This document shows, piece after piece, positions 24,982 to 32,654 of a stretch of DNA of 64,000 bases (position 1 is its first letter; each line of letters opens with the position of its first letter). This stretch comes from Hymenobacter psychrophilus. Lineage in GTDB: Bacteria; Bacteroidota; Bacteroidia; Cytophagales; Hymenobacteraceae. The stretch is from contig NZ_FNOV01000001.1 of assembly GCF_900107135.1 (NCBI RefSeq), forward strand, positions 310,001 through 374,000. The letters are read 5' to 3'. Under the pieces are notes generated by a model. That model did no database searches and was not told where the DNA came from. It worked only from the letters and a program-made list of their open reading frames with translations. The position numbers and the translations under genes are program-made.

Positions 24982-26343
24982 CTACCGCACCGGCTTGGGT
25001 ATGACGGGCAGGCTCTCGTGGCCCTCGGCGTCCACGCTCACCACGCCAAAAATGAAGTTGTCCTTGCTGAAGGGCAAATCGGCTTTGAGGTCGGTGACGA
25101 AGAATTTCTGCTCCCACTCGGGGGCGCTGGTAGGGCGCATAAGCACGTAGTAGCCGGCCGGCTTTTCGCCGGTGGCGGGGGCTTCCCACTGCAGCTCGGT
25201 GCGGTTGGTGAGCTTGGCCGTGAGCACGCCTACATTGCGCGGGGCAGCCGGGGCCAGGGCCAGGCTGGCCAGCGTAGCCAGGTTGACGCCGGTATTGCTG
25301 CGCAGGTAGTCGAAATCCATGAACTTGGCCAGGTCGCCGTACTCCTCGCCCTTTTCGGTGCGCAAGTCCTGGTGCTGGTGCCGGAAATCCTCGTTCATCT
25401 CCGAGAAGCGCACCGCCGTGAAGCCCTGCTGGTTGAAGGGCGTATGGTCGCCGCCGCGCAGGAACCGGTCGGGGCGGTACTCGAGCACCACCTCGTGGCC
25501 GGGCACGTACTGCTTGGTGGCCTCGCGGGCGTAGCGGGCCAGCTGGCGGCTAGGCGAGTCGTTCTCGGAGCTCAGCGTGCGGCGCGTCCGGGCTTCCTCG
25601 GGCGTTTCGGTGGCCGGTACGCCTTCGCTGAATACCCGTAACTGGGTCTTGTTCTTTATTTCCGGATCGTGGCCGGTCGAGTTGCCCATGATATCGTTGT
25701 TGAGCATGGCCACCAGATTCCAGCCCTCTTTCTTGGCGCGTTGGGCCAGGTGGGTCGAGCCATAGAGGCCCTGCTCTTCGCCCTGCACGGCCACGAAAAT
25801 GATGGTGGCCGGAAACTTCTGTTGGCTCATTACGCGGGCCAGCTCCATTACGGCCACCGTGCCCGAGCCGTCGTCGTTGGCCCCGGGCGCGTCGGCCGTA
25901 GCGTTCATCACGTCGGTCACCCGCGAGTCGATGTGGCCGCTGACGATGAAGATGCGCGTATCGGTGGGGTCGGTGCCGGGCAGCGTGGCCATTACGTTGG
26001 CCATCAGCACCGGCTGGTTGATGCGGCGGCCGTCGGGCTTGATGGTAAACGTGTCCTGCTCGACCTTGAGCCGCCCGCCGCTGGCTTTACTGTACTTCCG
26101 GAACTCGCTCTCAACCCAGTTCCGGGCCGCCCCAATACCGCGCTTTTTGCTCTTGGTGTCGGAAAGCGTGTGGCGCGTACCGAAGCTCACGAGCTTGTCC
26201 ACATCATCCTGCAGATTCTTGGCCGACACCTGCTGTACCATTTCCCGGATAAGCGGGTTGGGCGTAGTGGCCGGTTTAGTTTGGGCAAAAACGGGCGTGG
26301 TTAGCAGGCCAAGGCCAAGCAGCAGGAGTAGGGAGCGGGACAT
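24982..26343 (-). CDS. M28 family zinc aminopeptidase with C-terminal fibronectin-like domain (secreted)
   Basis: The start at 26343 gives MSRSLLLLLGLGLLTTPVFA, a signal peptide cut before QTK, and 453 residues. Zinc and catalytic residues of the M28 fold are present: H137 in S-G-H-I-D-S, the bridging D157 in G-A-N-D-D-G-S-G, E189/E190 in Q-G-E-E-Q-G-L-Y-G-S, D217 in N-N-D-I-M-G, and the last His in G-G-D-H-T-P-F. It should remove N-terminal residues from peptides outside the cytoplasm. About residues 365-450 form a fibronectin type III-like domain (LTNRTELQWEAP, then YYVLMRP). A broken copy of that domain sits at 23755-23990. Confidence 0.92.
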   Translation of the reverse strand: MSRSLLLLLGLGLLTTPVFAQTKPATTPNPLIREMVQQVSAKNLQDDVDKLVSFGTRHTLSDTKSKKRGIGAARNWVESEFRKYSKASGGRLKVEQDTFTIKPDGRRINQPVLMANVMATLPGTDPTDTRIFIVSGHIDSRVTDVMNATADAPGANDDGSGTVAVMELARVMSQQKFPATIIFVAVQGEEQGLYGSTHLAQRAKKEGWNLVAMLNNDIMGNSTGHDPEIKNKTQLRVFSEGVPATETPEEARTRRTLSSENDSPSRQLARYAREATKQYVPGHEVVLEYRPDRFLRGGDHTPFNQQGFTAVRFSEMNEDFRHQHQDLRTEKGEEYGDLAKFMDFDYLRSNTGVNLATLASLALAPAAPRNVGVLTAKLTNRTELQWEAPATGEKPAGYYVLMRPTSAPEWEQKFFVTDLKADLPFSKDNFIFGVVSVDAEGHESLPVIPKPVR

Positions 26344-26406
26344 AAAGGAGTTTTGATTGGAAAGGTATAGACGCAATTCCGGCTTAGGCGTTGCGGGGAA
26401 AGTAAC

Positions 26407-26481
26407 GCGAACTTTGTAGTTCGTGGCTGCGCGCCGATAGAATCGTTTGAAAGGCGCGAAGCCGCGAACTACAAAGTTCGC
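26407..26481. repeat. Intergenic palindrome abutting the ketosynthase stop
   Basis: Outer arms GCGAACTTTGTAGTTCG at 26407-26423 and its complement at 26465-26481 are perfect; inner arms (26424-26434, 26453-26463) pair less well. The right arm ends 1 nt before the stop codon of the ketosynthase gene, so it may act as its terminator. Confidence 0.7.
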
Positions 26482-26482
26482 G

Positions 26483-27691
26483 CTACAGCCGTGCCACGAC
26501 CACGCTGGCCGCGTTGCCGCCGAACCCGGCGGCGTTTACCAGCACCCGCCGCACCGGCCGCAAAGCCGGGCCATTTACGTCGGTTTCGAAAGGGGGCGTA
26601 GGCCAGGTTTGGGTTTCGAGCACATACAGAGCGAAATCCAGACTTAGGGCAGCCGAGGCGCCCAGTGTATGGCCCAGCAGCCATTTATTGGATAGTAGCA
26701 GCGGTAGATGCTCGCCGAATACGGCCCGCAATGCCGCCCGCTCGGCCGCGTCGCCGGCCGGGGTACCGGGCGAGTGCAGCACTACCGCGTCTATTTCGGT
26801 TGGGGCGGCGTTGGCCTGCTGCAACGCCGCCCGCATGGCCTGCTGGAAATGCTGGCCGTCGGGCGAAAGGCCCGTTTTGCTGCCCAGCGCCTCGAAGCCG
26901 AAGCCCACGCCGCTGAGCAGTAGCGCCGTTGCGCCGGTTGCCTGCAATGCCGCCCGGCTGCCGCGTTCCAGCACAAAAACGGCCGCGCCCTCGCCCAGCA
27001 CAAACGTGGAGGGGCGGCCCGCGCCCGGCCGGCAGGGCCAGTTGGTGGCCTCGAAAGGAGAGTAAATGCCGATGGCCCGCATCTGGGCCAGCGTAAAGGC
27101 CGTGAGTGGGGCCTCAGCGCCACCGGCCAGAAACCGGTCGGCCATGCCAGCGCGCAGCCAGGCCACGGCGTTGCCTAATGCCTGGAACGCGCTGCTGCAG
27201 GTGCTGGAGTGGCTCAAAGCTGCCGCACCCGTTTGGCCCGCATCAAAGGCCACCCAGCTGGCCACGTTGCCCAGCGTTGTCAGCGGCGAAGCTGCGGCTG
27301 GCACCCGCCCGTCGGCCAGAAACTCCGCATGAAACTCCTCCAGCCGCCCCGTAGCCCCCCGGCTACTCCCGATGCTGACGGCGAGATTACCCGTTGCCAG
27401 TTGCCAGTTGTCAGTTGCCCGGTTGTTTTCATTGGCTATGCTGGCAACCGATAACCTCGCGGCCAGTATAGCCAGCAGTACGGTGCGGTCGAGCTGGCGG
27501 TAGGCGGGGTGGGCCTGGCGCAACGTGGCTACTGCGGCTTCGGCCTCGGCCGGCAGGGCCGCTACGGGCAGGCCCGCCGGGTGCGCGCTGAAGGGCGAAG
27601 CGGCCGCGTTCCAATCCGACTCCAGCCCCAGCGCCGATACTCGGCCCCGGCCCCGGATGACGACTACGGCATCTGAAGAGGGGTTAATCAT
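26483..27691 (-). CDS. Beta-ketoacyl-ACP synthase (KAS I/II type) in the biotin cluster
   Basis: The start at 27691 (MINPSSDAVVVIRGRGRV) overlaps the bioA stop by 8 nt, so the two genes are translationally coupled. Of 402 residues, the condensing-enzyme triad is intact: C165 in S-S-T-C-S-S-A-F-Q, H306 in V-V-L-H-S-P-G-T-P and H341 in L-L-G-H-T-L-G-A-S, with K336 in N-K-W-L-L-G. It joins malonyl-ACP to an acyl chain. With bioA and bioD upstream and no bioC or bioH seen, a role in making the pimeloyl chain of biotin is likely but not shown. Residues 86-104 (A-N-E-N-N-R-A-T-D-N-W-Q-L-A-T-G-N-L-A) are a repeat-derived insert not seen in ordinary KAS proteins. Confidence 0.88.
   Translation of the reverse strand: MINPSSDAVVVIRGRGRVSALGLESDWNAAASPFSAHPAGLPVAALPAEAEAAVATLRQAHPAYRQLDRTVLLAILAARLSVASIANENNRATDNWQLATGNLAVSIGSSRGATGRLEEFHAEFLADGRVPAAASPLTTLGNVASWVAFDAGQTGAAALSHSSTCSSAFQALGNAVAWLRAGMADRFLAGGAEAPLTAFTLAQMRAIGIYSPFEATNWPCRPGAGRPSTFVLGEGAAVFVLERGSRAALQATGATALLLSGVGFGFEALGSKTGLSPDGQHFQQAMRAALQQANAAPTEIDAVVLHSPGTPAGDAAERAALRAVFGEHLPLLLSNKWLLGHTLGASAALSLDFALYVLETQTWPTPPFETDVNGPALRPVRRVLVNAAGFGGNAASVVVARL
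27392..27426. repeat. Heptanucleotide repeat array inside the ketosynthase gene
   Basis: Five degenerate 7-mers run in series on the plus strand: CGTTGCC, AGTTGCC, AGTTGTC, AGTTGCC, CGGTTGT. The array stays in frame and encodes part of the N-W-Q-L-A-T-G-N insert of the ketosynthase. Confidence 0.7.
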
Positions 27692-29006
27692 GCAGAATGT
27701 GGGGCAGGTTGGGGGCGGGCACGAAGTCGAGGACCACCTCGCGCATCTGGCGCAGCACCGTGTAAAGCAGCGCCATCTCGGCATCGGTGGTGCAGTAGGG
27801 CGGCAGCAGGTACACCACGTTGCCTAGGGGGCGCAGCACCACGTGGTGGTCGAGGGCAAGCTGGTAGAAGGCGTCGCGCAGGCGGCTGAAGTAGCTGGTG
27901 CCCTCACCTGGGTCGTACTCTACGGCCAGAATGGTGCCCCGATGGCGCACTGCCCGAATGCCCGGCTGCCCTTCGATTTCGGCCCGGAAAGCAGCGTGGG
28001 CAGCAGCTATGCGACGGCGCTGCTCGGTGCATTCCTCGGCGCGGGTGAGCTCCAGGCTGGCCAGGGCGGCGGCGCAGGCTACGGGGTTGGCCGTGTAGGA
28101 GTGGCCGTGGAAAAGCGCCCGCATCTTGTCGTCGCTCAAAAAGGCCTCGTACACCGGAGCAGCGCAGGTAGTTAGGCCCATTGCCAGGGTGCCGCCGGTG
28201 AGGCCCTTCGAAAAGCACATCAGGTCGGGCTGCGCAGTCAGCAGGCTGCTGGCAAACAGCGGCCCGGTGCGGCCGAAGCCGGTCATCACCTCATCGGCAA
28301 TGCAAAGCACGCCGGCTGCCTGGCAACGGTGCAGCATTTCGCTCAGAATGACGGGCTCATACATGACCATGCCCGCCGTGCCCAGCACCAGGGGCTCAAA
28401 TATGAAGCCGGCGACTTCGGGGTTTTGTAGCAGCGCATCGAGCTGGGCCAGCACTTCGGCCTCGCGGCCCGGCACCGGCACATCGATAAACTTCACGTCA
28501 AACAGCAGCGGCCAGAAAGGCTCGGTGAAGGCGCCGCGGCTGCTCACGGCCATGGCCCCGAACGTGTCGCCGTGGTAAGAATTCTTGAAGCAGATAAACG
28601 TGCGCCGCGTGGGCTGCCCCAGGTTGTGGAAGTACTGGAGCACCATTTTCAGGGCCACTTCCACGGCCGTCGAGCCGTTATCGGAGTAGAAGGCGCGAGC
28701 CTGGTTTTCGGGCAGAATTTCCAGCAGCTGCTCGGCCAGCTCGACGGCGGTCGGGTGGGTGAAGCCGGCAAACAGCACGTGCTCCAACGTGCGCAGCTGC
28801 TCACTCACGCGGGCCGCAATGTGTGGGTGGGCGTGGCCGTGCAAATTCACCCACCACGACGAAATGGCGTCGAGGTAGCGGGTGCCGTCCTCGGCTACCA
28901 GCCAGCTGCCCTCGCCCCGGGTAATGGCAATGGGCAGCGGGGCGGTCTGCATCTGGGTGTAGGGGTGCCACAGTACGGCGTGGTCGCGTTCAGAAAGGGT
29001 AGGCAT
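27684..29006 (-). CDS. bioA: Adenosylmethionine-8-amino-7-oxononanoate aminotransferase
   Basis: The start at 29006 (MPTLSERDHAVLWHPYTQM) matches the family and a promoter box four nucleotides upstream. The 440-residue protein is a class III PLP aminotransferase: L-W-H-P-Y-T-Q-M near the N-terminus, L-D-A-I-S-S-W-W-V-N-L-H-G-H, Y-S-D-N-G-S-T-A-V-E-V-A-L-K, I-A-D-E-V-M-T-G-F-G-R-T-G, and the PLP lysine K267 in C-F-S-K-G-L-T-G-G. It uses S-adenosylmethionine to aminate KAPA to DAPA in biotin synthesis. bioD lies 102 nt upstream, and the ketosynthase gene overlaps its stop, so the three look like one unit with an extra internal promoter. Confidence 0.95.
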   Translation of the reverse strand: MPTLSERDHAVLWHPYTQMQTAPLPIAITRGEGSWLVAEDGTRYLDAISSWWVNLHGHAHPHIAARVSEQLRTLEHVLFAGFTHPTAVELAEQLLEILPENQARAFYSDNGSTAVEVALKMVLQYFHNLGQPTRRTFICFKNSYHGDTFGAMAVSSRGAFTEPFWPLLFDVKFIDVPVPGREAEVLAQLDALLQNPEVAGFIFEPLVLGTAGMVMYEPVILSEMLHRCQAAGVLCIADEVMTGFGRTGPLFASSLLTAQPDLMCFSKGLTGGTLAMGLTTCAAPVYEAFLSDDKMRALFHGHSYTANPVACAAALASLELTRAEECTEQRRRIAAAHAAFRAEIEGQPGIRAVRHRGTILAVEYDPGEGTSYFSRLRDAFYQLALDHHVVLRPLGNVVYLLPPYCTTDAEMALLYTVLRQMREVVLDFVPAPNLPHILHD

Positions 29007-29010
29007 GCGG

Positions 29011-29018
29011 CAAAGGTA
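29011..29018 (-). promoter_or_regulatory. Bacteroidota -7 box TACCTTTG for bioA
   Basis: On the minus strand an exact TACCTTTG is followed by CCGC and the ATG of bioA at 29006, the same geometry as at 11680. It predicts a leaderless bioA mRNA besides read-through from bioD. No -33 box was recognised. Confidence 0.5.
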
Positions 29019-29108
29019 GGCCCAATGCCGGTTGCCGCGGAGTAATCCGCGTTTTCGTGGCCGGCCCCGCATTGCCGTGCGAGGCCCGTGGCGCTAAGCC
29101 AGGCCCTC

Positions 29109-29732
29109 TTATGCGCTCATAAACCACTCCCGATACTCCGCCGCGTACCGCGCCACCACGGCGGCCGACACCGCCGGCTCCTCCAGTATCCGGGGCATTA
29201 CCGGCCCGTTGTAGTAGCTCAGAATAGCCTCCTCGGTGGCCGGGTTGGGCGCGCCGTTGAACACGAGGCCGCGCACCGGAATCTGTCGCTGCCGCAGCGC
29301 CTCCAGCGTGAGCAGCGTGTGGTTGATGCTGCCCAAATAGTGCCGCGACACTACCACCACGGCCAGCCCCAGCCGCTGCACCAAGTCGGCTACCGAAAAG
29401 CCGGGCGCCAGCGGCACCAGCAGCCCGCCTGCGCCCTCTACCACGAGGTGGTTGCTGGTTGTGGGTAACTCGAAATCGTCGGGCCGCAATATCAGGCCCT
29501 CGGCAGCAGCGGCGGCGTGAGGCGAGGCCGGCAGCGCCAGCCGGTACCGCTCGGGCCAGAAGCGGCTGATGGGGTTCGTGACAAGCCCGCGCACGGTACC
29601 CGCATCGGTCGTGGGCGTGAGGCCCGCCTGCACGGGCTTCCAGTAATCGGCCTGCAGGGCCTCGGTAAGTATGGCCGCGACGAGCGTTTTGCCCACGTCG
29701 GTGCCTATGCCAGTGATAAAAAGGTTTTCCAA
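29109..29732 (-). CDS. bioD: Dethiobiotin synthetase
   Basis: A 207-residue P-loop ligase that closes the ureido ring of dethiobiotin from DAPA, CO2 and ATP. It shows M-E-N-L-F-I-T-G-I-G-T-D-V-G-K-T-L with the P-loop G-T-D-V-G-K-T, K-P-V-Q-A-G, and V-V-E-G-A-G-G-L-L-V-P-L in the centre. The start codon is TTG at 29732; an in-frame stop upstream leaves no ATG or GTG choice, so the TTG is likely real. It is the first gene of the bioD-bioA-ketosynthase cluster. bioB and bioF are not in the window. Confidence 0.93.
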   Translation of the reverse strand: MENLFITGIGTDVGKTLVAAILTEALQADYWKPVQAGLTPTTDAGTVRGLVTNPISRFWPERYRLALPASPHAAAAAEGLILRPDDFELPTTSNHLVVEGAGGLLVPLAPGFSVADLVQRLGLAVVVVSRHYLGSINHTLLTLEALRQRQIPVRGLVFNGAPNPATEEAILSYYNGPVMPRILEEPAVSAAVVARYAAEYREWFMSA

Positions 29733-29828
29733 AAGAAAGTGAGTTAACGAAACATATGCTTCTAAAGATCAGACTCCTTTTTCAATGATGCTACAATCAA
29801 CGTAAGCTAAATGGAGCGTAACAAACGC

Positions 29829-31778
29829 TTACTTATACAGCGTGTTATCTGCCAGCCCGTTCAGGTAAAACTGCACACAGGCCTTCAGTTCGTCGCCGTA
29901 CTGGCGCAGCTTGGCAGGGTCGGGGGTGGCGAGGGGGGTAGCGGGCAACTGGTGGCGTTGGTAGGGGTAGAGGCGCACCTGGTCGTTGGCGGTCAGCTCG
30001 GTTACGTAGTCGGCGTGGATTAGCCAGTAGCTGCCGCCGCTCAGAAACAGGGCCCGGCCGCTGGTGCCGGTATCGAACACCGAGGAGCCGAAGGGCAGCA
30101 GCTGGCCGTCGGCGGGCAGGCCCAGCAGGTCGAGCACGGTGGCCGGCACATCGGCCTGCTGGCTGATGCGGGGCTGGGGCAGGGCCGGCAGCGGCTGGCC
30201 GGGGGCGAAGAGCAGCAGCGGCGTTTTGTACTCGCCCAGCAGGTTCTGGTAATCGGGCGCGTCGGATTGGGAGGTGTGGTCGGCCAGCAGGATAAACAGC
30301 GTATTATCGTACCAAGGCTGCTGCCGGGCCGTGGCGAAGAACCGGCGCAGCGCTAAATCAGTGTAGGCAATGGTGGGCTGAATGGCCAGCGGGCCGGTGG
30401 GCAGCTGGCCCTCATACTTGGCCGGCAGCCCGAACGGCTCGTGGGCACTCAGGGTAAAAAGCGTGCTGAAGAACGGCTGCTTCTGCCGGCTCAGCTGCCG
30501 GCTGAAATACTGTAAATAGGGCTCATCAAAAATGCCCCAGTGCCCGTCGAAATCGGGGCTGTTGGCGGCGCCGGGGTATTCATCGAGGCCGAAATACTGC
30601 TGCATGCCGGTCATGCCGCTGAAGGTGTTGAAGCCCATGGTGCCGTTCTGGGCCCCATGGAACAGGCTGGTCTGGTAACCGTGGCGGGCCAGCAGGCTGC
30701 CCAGCCCGTGCATCTCGTCGGTCTGGAAATCGGAGGTGATAAAGGAGCCTTCCATCAGGCTCGGCAGGCCGGCCAGCACGGCCGGCAGGGCCTCGATGGA
30801 GCGGCGACCATTGGCGTAGTGGTCGGGCAGCAGCAGGCCGCCGCGGGTGGCCAGCGAGTCGAAAAAGGGCGTGTAACTGCGCCGGCCGGGGTTCTCAACG
30901 CCGTTGTACTCCGAGCCGAAGCTTTCGAGAATCAGAATTACCACGTTGCGGCCCGGCAGCGGCACCGTGGCCCGCTGCGGTAGCGGCCGGGCCGCCAGAG
31001 CCGCCCGTAGCAGCTGCTGCGTGCCGAAGTACTCCTTGCGCTCGGGCGCGGCGTAACCCAGGCTTTTGAGGAAGGTGAAGGTGGTGTTGAGTGCCAGATG
31101 GCCCAATACCGCCGGTTGCTGCACGAAAGCGGCCCCGGTGCGCAAGGGCTTCAGCTGCAATCCGCCCCGGATGCCGAGTACCGCCAGGCCCGCAATAGCG
31201 ACCAGCTGCACGGCAATGGTAGCTGCTAGCTTATAGCGGTTAGCGGTTGGCTGCTGGAAATTGGATTGCCCATCGTTCGTTTGCAGCTTGTGGCTGGTAG
31301 CTTGTCGCTTCCCGTCAGGCATCGGGTAGAAGTACCAGAGCGCGGCCAGCAGCACGCCGAGGGGCAGCAGCAGCCACCAGTAACTGAGCAGCAGCTGGCC
31401 CGCCTGCCGCTGCACATCGGCCCCGATGGTACTCAGCTCGTTGCTCGTGCGCCGGCCGATGAAGCGGAAATATTCCCAGTCCACCAGGTTCAGCACCAGC
31501 CCGAAGCTGTTAAGCAGCAGGTACACCGCCCATACCAGCCGCTGCCAGCCCCGGCCCCGGCTGGGTACCAGGCCCAGCAGCAGCCATGGAATATTGAGCA
31601 GCAGCAGGGCCGACAAATCGAACCGGAAGCCGTGCCAGAAGGCCAGCGCCACCTGTCCCGCCGAAGCCTCCCGGAACACGGCGTAGTTCAGCCCGAAAAA
31701 GCCCAGCCGCAGCAGCACATAGGCCCCCAGCAGCAGCGCAAAACGACGAATCAGCAGACGAAGAAACTCGGTGGGCAT
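29829..31778 (-). CDS. LTA-synthase-type membrane sulfatase/phosphotransferase
   Basis: A 649-residue protein with about five N-terminal membrane helices (residues 10-220) and a large extracytoplasmic sulfatase-fold domain (about 270-600). Metal and catalytic positions fit the alkaline-phosphatase superfamily: E285 in L-I-L-E-S-F-G-S-E, S327 in N-G-R-R-S-I-E-A-L (the position of the nucleophile Thr in LtaS), L-F-H-G-A-Q-N-G-T-M-G-F and L-L-A-D-H-T. Relatives move phosphoglycerol or phosphoethanolamine head groups onto lipids or glycans. A Gram-negative has no lipoteichoic acid, so the acceptor is probably another envelope lipid or glycan. Residues 156-185, between two helices, are a Gln/Asn/Lys-rich insert derived from a heptanucleotide array. 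Confidence 0.85.
   Translation of the reverse strand: MPTEFLRLLIRRFALLLGAYVLLRLGFFGLNYAVFREASAGQVALAFWHGFRFDLSALLLLNIPWLLLGLVPSRGRGWQRLVWAVYLLLNSFGLVLNLVDWEYFRFIGRRTSNELSTIGADVQRQAGQLLLSYWWLLLPLGVLLAALWYFYPMPDGKRQATSHKLQTNDGQSNFQQPTANRYKLAATIAVQLVAIAGLAVLGIRGGLQLKPLRTGAAFVQQPAVLGHLALNTTFTFLKSLGYAAPERKEYFGTQQLLRAALAARPLPQRATVPLPGRNVVILILESFGSEYNGVENPGRRSYTPFFDSLATRGGLLLPDHYANGRRSIEALPAVLAGLPSLMEGSFITSDFQTDEMHGLGSLLARHGYQTSLFHGAQNGTMGFNTFSGMTGMQQYFGLDEYPGAANSPDFDGHWGIFDEPYLQYFSRQLSRQKQPFFSTLFTLSAHEPFGLPAKYEGQLPTGPLAIQPTIAYTDLALRRFFATARQQPWYDNTLFILLADHTSQSDAPDYQNLLGEYKTPLLLFAPGQPLPALPQPRISQQADVPATVLDLLGLPADGQLLPFGSSVFDTGTSGRALFLSGGSYWLIHADYVTELTANDQVRLYPYQRHQLPATPLATPDPAKLRQYGDELKACVQFYLNGLADNTLYK
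31224..31313. repeat. Heptanucleotide-derived insert within the sulfatase gene
   Basis: On the minus strand the segment breaks into 7-mers such as AGCGACA, AGCTACC, AGCCACA, AGCTGCA and AACCGCT, AACCGCT, ATAAGCT, AGCAGCT around a less regular centre. It remains in frame and encodes G-K-R-Q-A-T-S-H-K-L-Q-T and P-T-A-N-R-Y-K-L. Confidence 0.6.
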
Positions 31779-31793
31779 GGGCAGGTTAGGGAG

Positions 31794-31835
31794 CTGTTAG
31801 CTATTGGCTATTAGCTATTGGCTGTTAGCTTTCGT
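31794..31835. repeat. Intergenic heptanucleotide array (CTGTTAG type)
   Basis: CTGTTAG, CTATTGG, CTATTAG, CTATTGG, CTGTTAG and CTTTCGT follow one another without gaps, just upstream of the sulfatase gene start at 31778. It belongs to the same family as the arrays at 40584, 40656 and 49955. Confidence 0.8.
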
Positions 31836-31881
31836 TTTAGATAACGGCTTTTTATAGTAACAGAAACTTCGCGCTCCGACC

Positions 31882-32481
31882 CTACAGCGGCGCCAGCGTC
31901 ACGGCTTGGCCGTCGGGCAAATTCTTGATTTGCTCGTAGAAGCCCGCCAGCCAGTCGAGGCGCTTAGCCACTGGCACGGCCTTGGAGGCCGGGGCCGTGC
32001 GGCCGTTGGTGGCCAAGCACAGCGGCGGGTACAAATTCAGCAGTTGCCCCGGCTGCAGCACGCCGCCGGCCTGCTGAAAAGTGCGCAGTGGCTCCAGGCC
32101 CAGCGCATCCATCGGGAACTTCTCGGCTCCGAACAGGAAGTGCTTGAAATCTACATCGAGGTCAGCCAGCTCGCCGGTTTCCGTGTCGAGCAGCAACACG
32201 GCATCACCGCGCAGCAGAAACTGGTTGCCCACGCAGTCCTGCCCGAACGGGATGTCGGACTTGCGCAGCTCGCCATACGTGCGCCACAGCGCCCGCTCGC
32301 CCTGCCAAACCTGGGCTAGCGCGTGCCAGCTGGGAGCCGCCACGCAGCCCCGGATGTGCAGCCCGCCGAAGTAGGCCACCACGCCATTCTGGGCCCTTAG
32401 AAACGCCTGCAAATACGTTGGCAGCCGCGCCAGTGTCACCAAGTCCGTCAGCTCGCTACCGGTATAAATAATTCCTTTCAT
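31882..32481 (-). CDS. SMI1/KNR4 (SUKH)-like protein
   Basis: A 199-residue cytoplasmic protein. The first 120 residues fit the SUKH fold: L-P-T-Y-L-Q-A-F-L-R-A-Q-N-G near the start, then F-G-G-L-H-I-R, V-G-N-Q-F-L-L-R-G-D-A-V-L-L-L-D-T-E-T-G-E and D-V-D-F-K-H-F-L. The rest (Y-P-P-L-C-L-A-T, W-L-A-G-F-Y-E-Q-I) is a smaller tail. SUKH proteins are often immunity proteins against contact-dependent toxins but also have housekeeping roles. Normal GC content and no toxin neighbour argue for a resident gene. Assignment rests on pattern only. Confidence 0.6.
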   Translation of the reverse strand: MKGIIYTGSELTDLVTLARLPTYLQAFLRAQNGVVAYFGGLHIRGCVAAPSWHALAQVWQGERALWRTYGELRKSDIPFGQDCVGNQFLLRGDAVLLLDTETGELADLDVDFKHFLFGAEKFPMDALGLEPLRTFQQAGGVLQPGQLLNLYPPLCLATNGRTAPASKAVPVAKRLDWLAGFYEQIKNLPDGQAVTLAPL

Positions 32482-32504
32482 GTTGATTGCAGATGCTGTT
32501 CTTA

Positions 32505-32587
32505 TTTCCCAAGGCTAAAGCCCTGGGCTACGCAGCGTTTTTGTTCAGCGGCCGCGCTAACTAGCCCAAGGCTTCAGCCTTGGGAAA
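32505..32587. repeat. Palindromic repeat, CCCAAGGCT family
   Basis: Arms 32505-32530 and 32562-32587 are complementary (TTTCCCAAGGCT...GGGCTA and TAGCCCAAGGCTTCAGCC...AAA). Each arm is itself nearly palindromic. A second copy lies between trpE and trpG at 62390-62464. Confidence 0.75.
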
Positions 32588-32599
32588 CCGGGCCTACAG

Positions 32600-32634
32600 A
32601 AAAGCCTTTCCCGCGCGGGGCGGGAAAGGCTTTT
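32600..32634 (-). terminator. Intrinsic terminator of the alanine dehydrogenase gene
   Basis: A perfect 14-bp stem (32600-32613 with 32621-32634, AAAAGCCTTTCCCG) lies 20 nt past the ald stop on the minus strand and ends in TTTT. Confidence 0.8.
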
Positions 32635-32654
32635 CAAGGCAACAGGCAGTGAAA

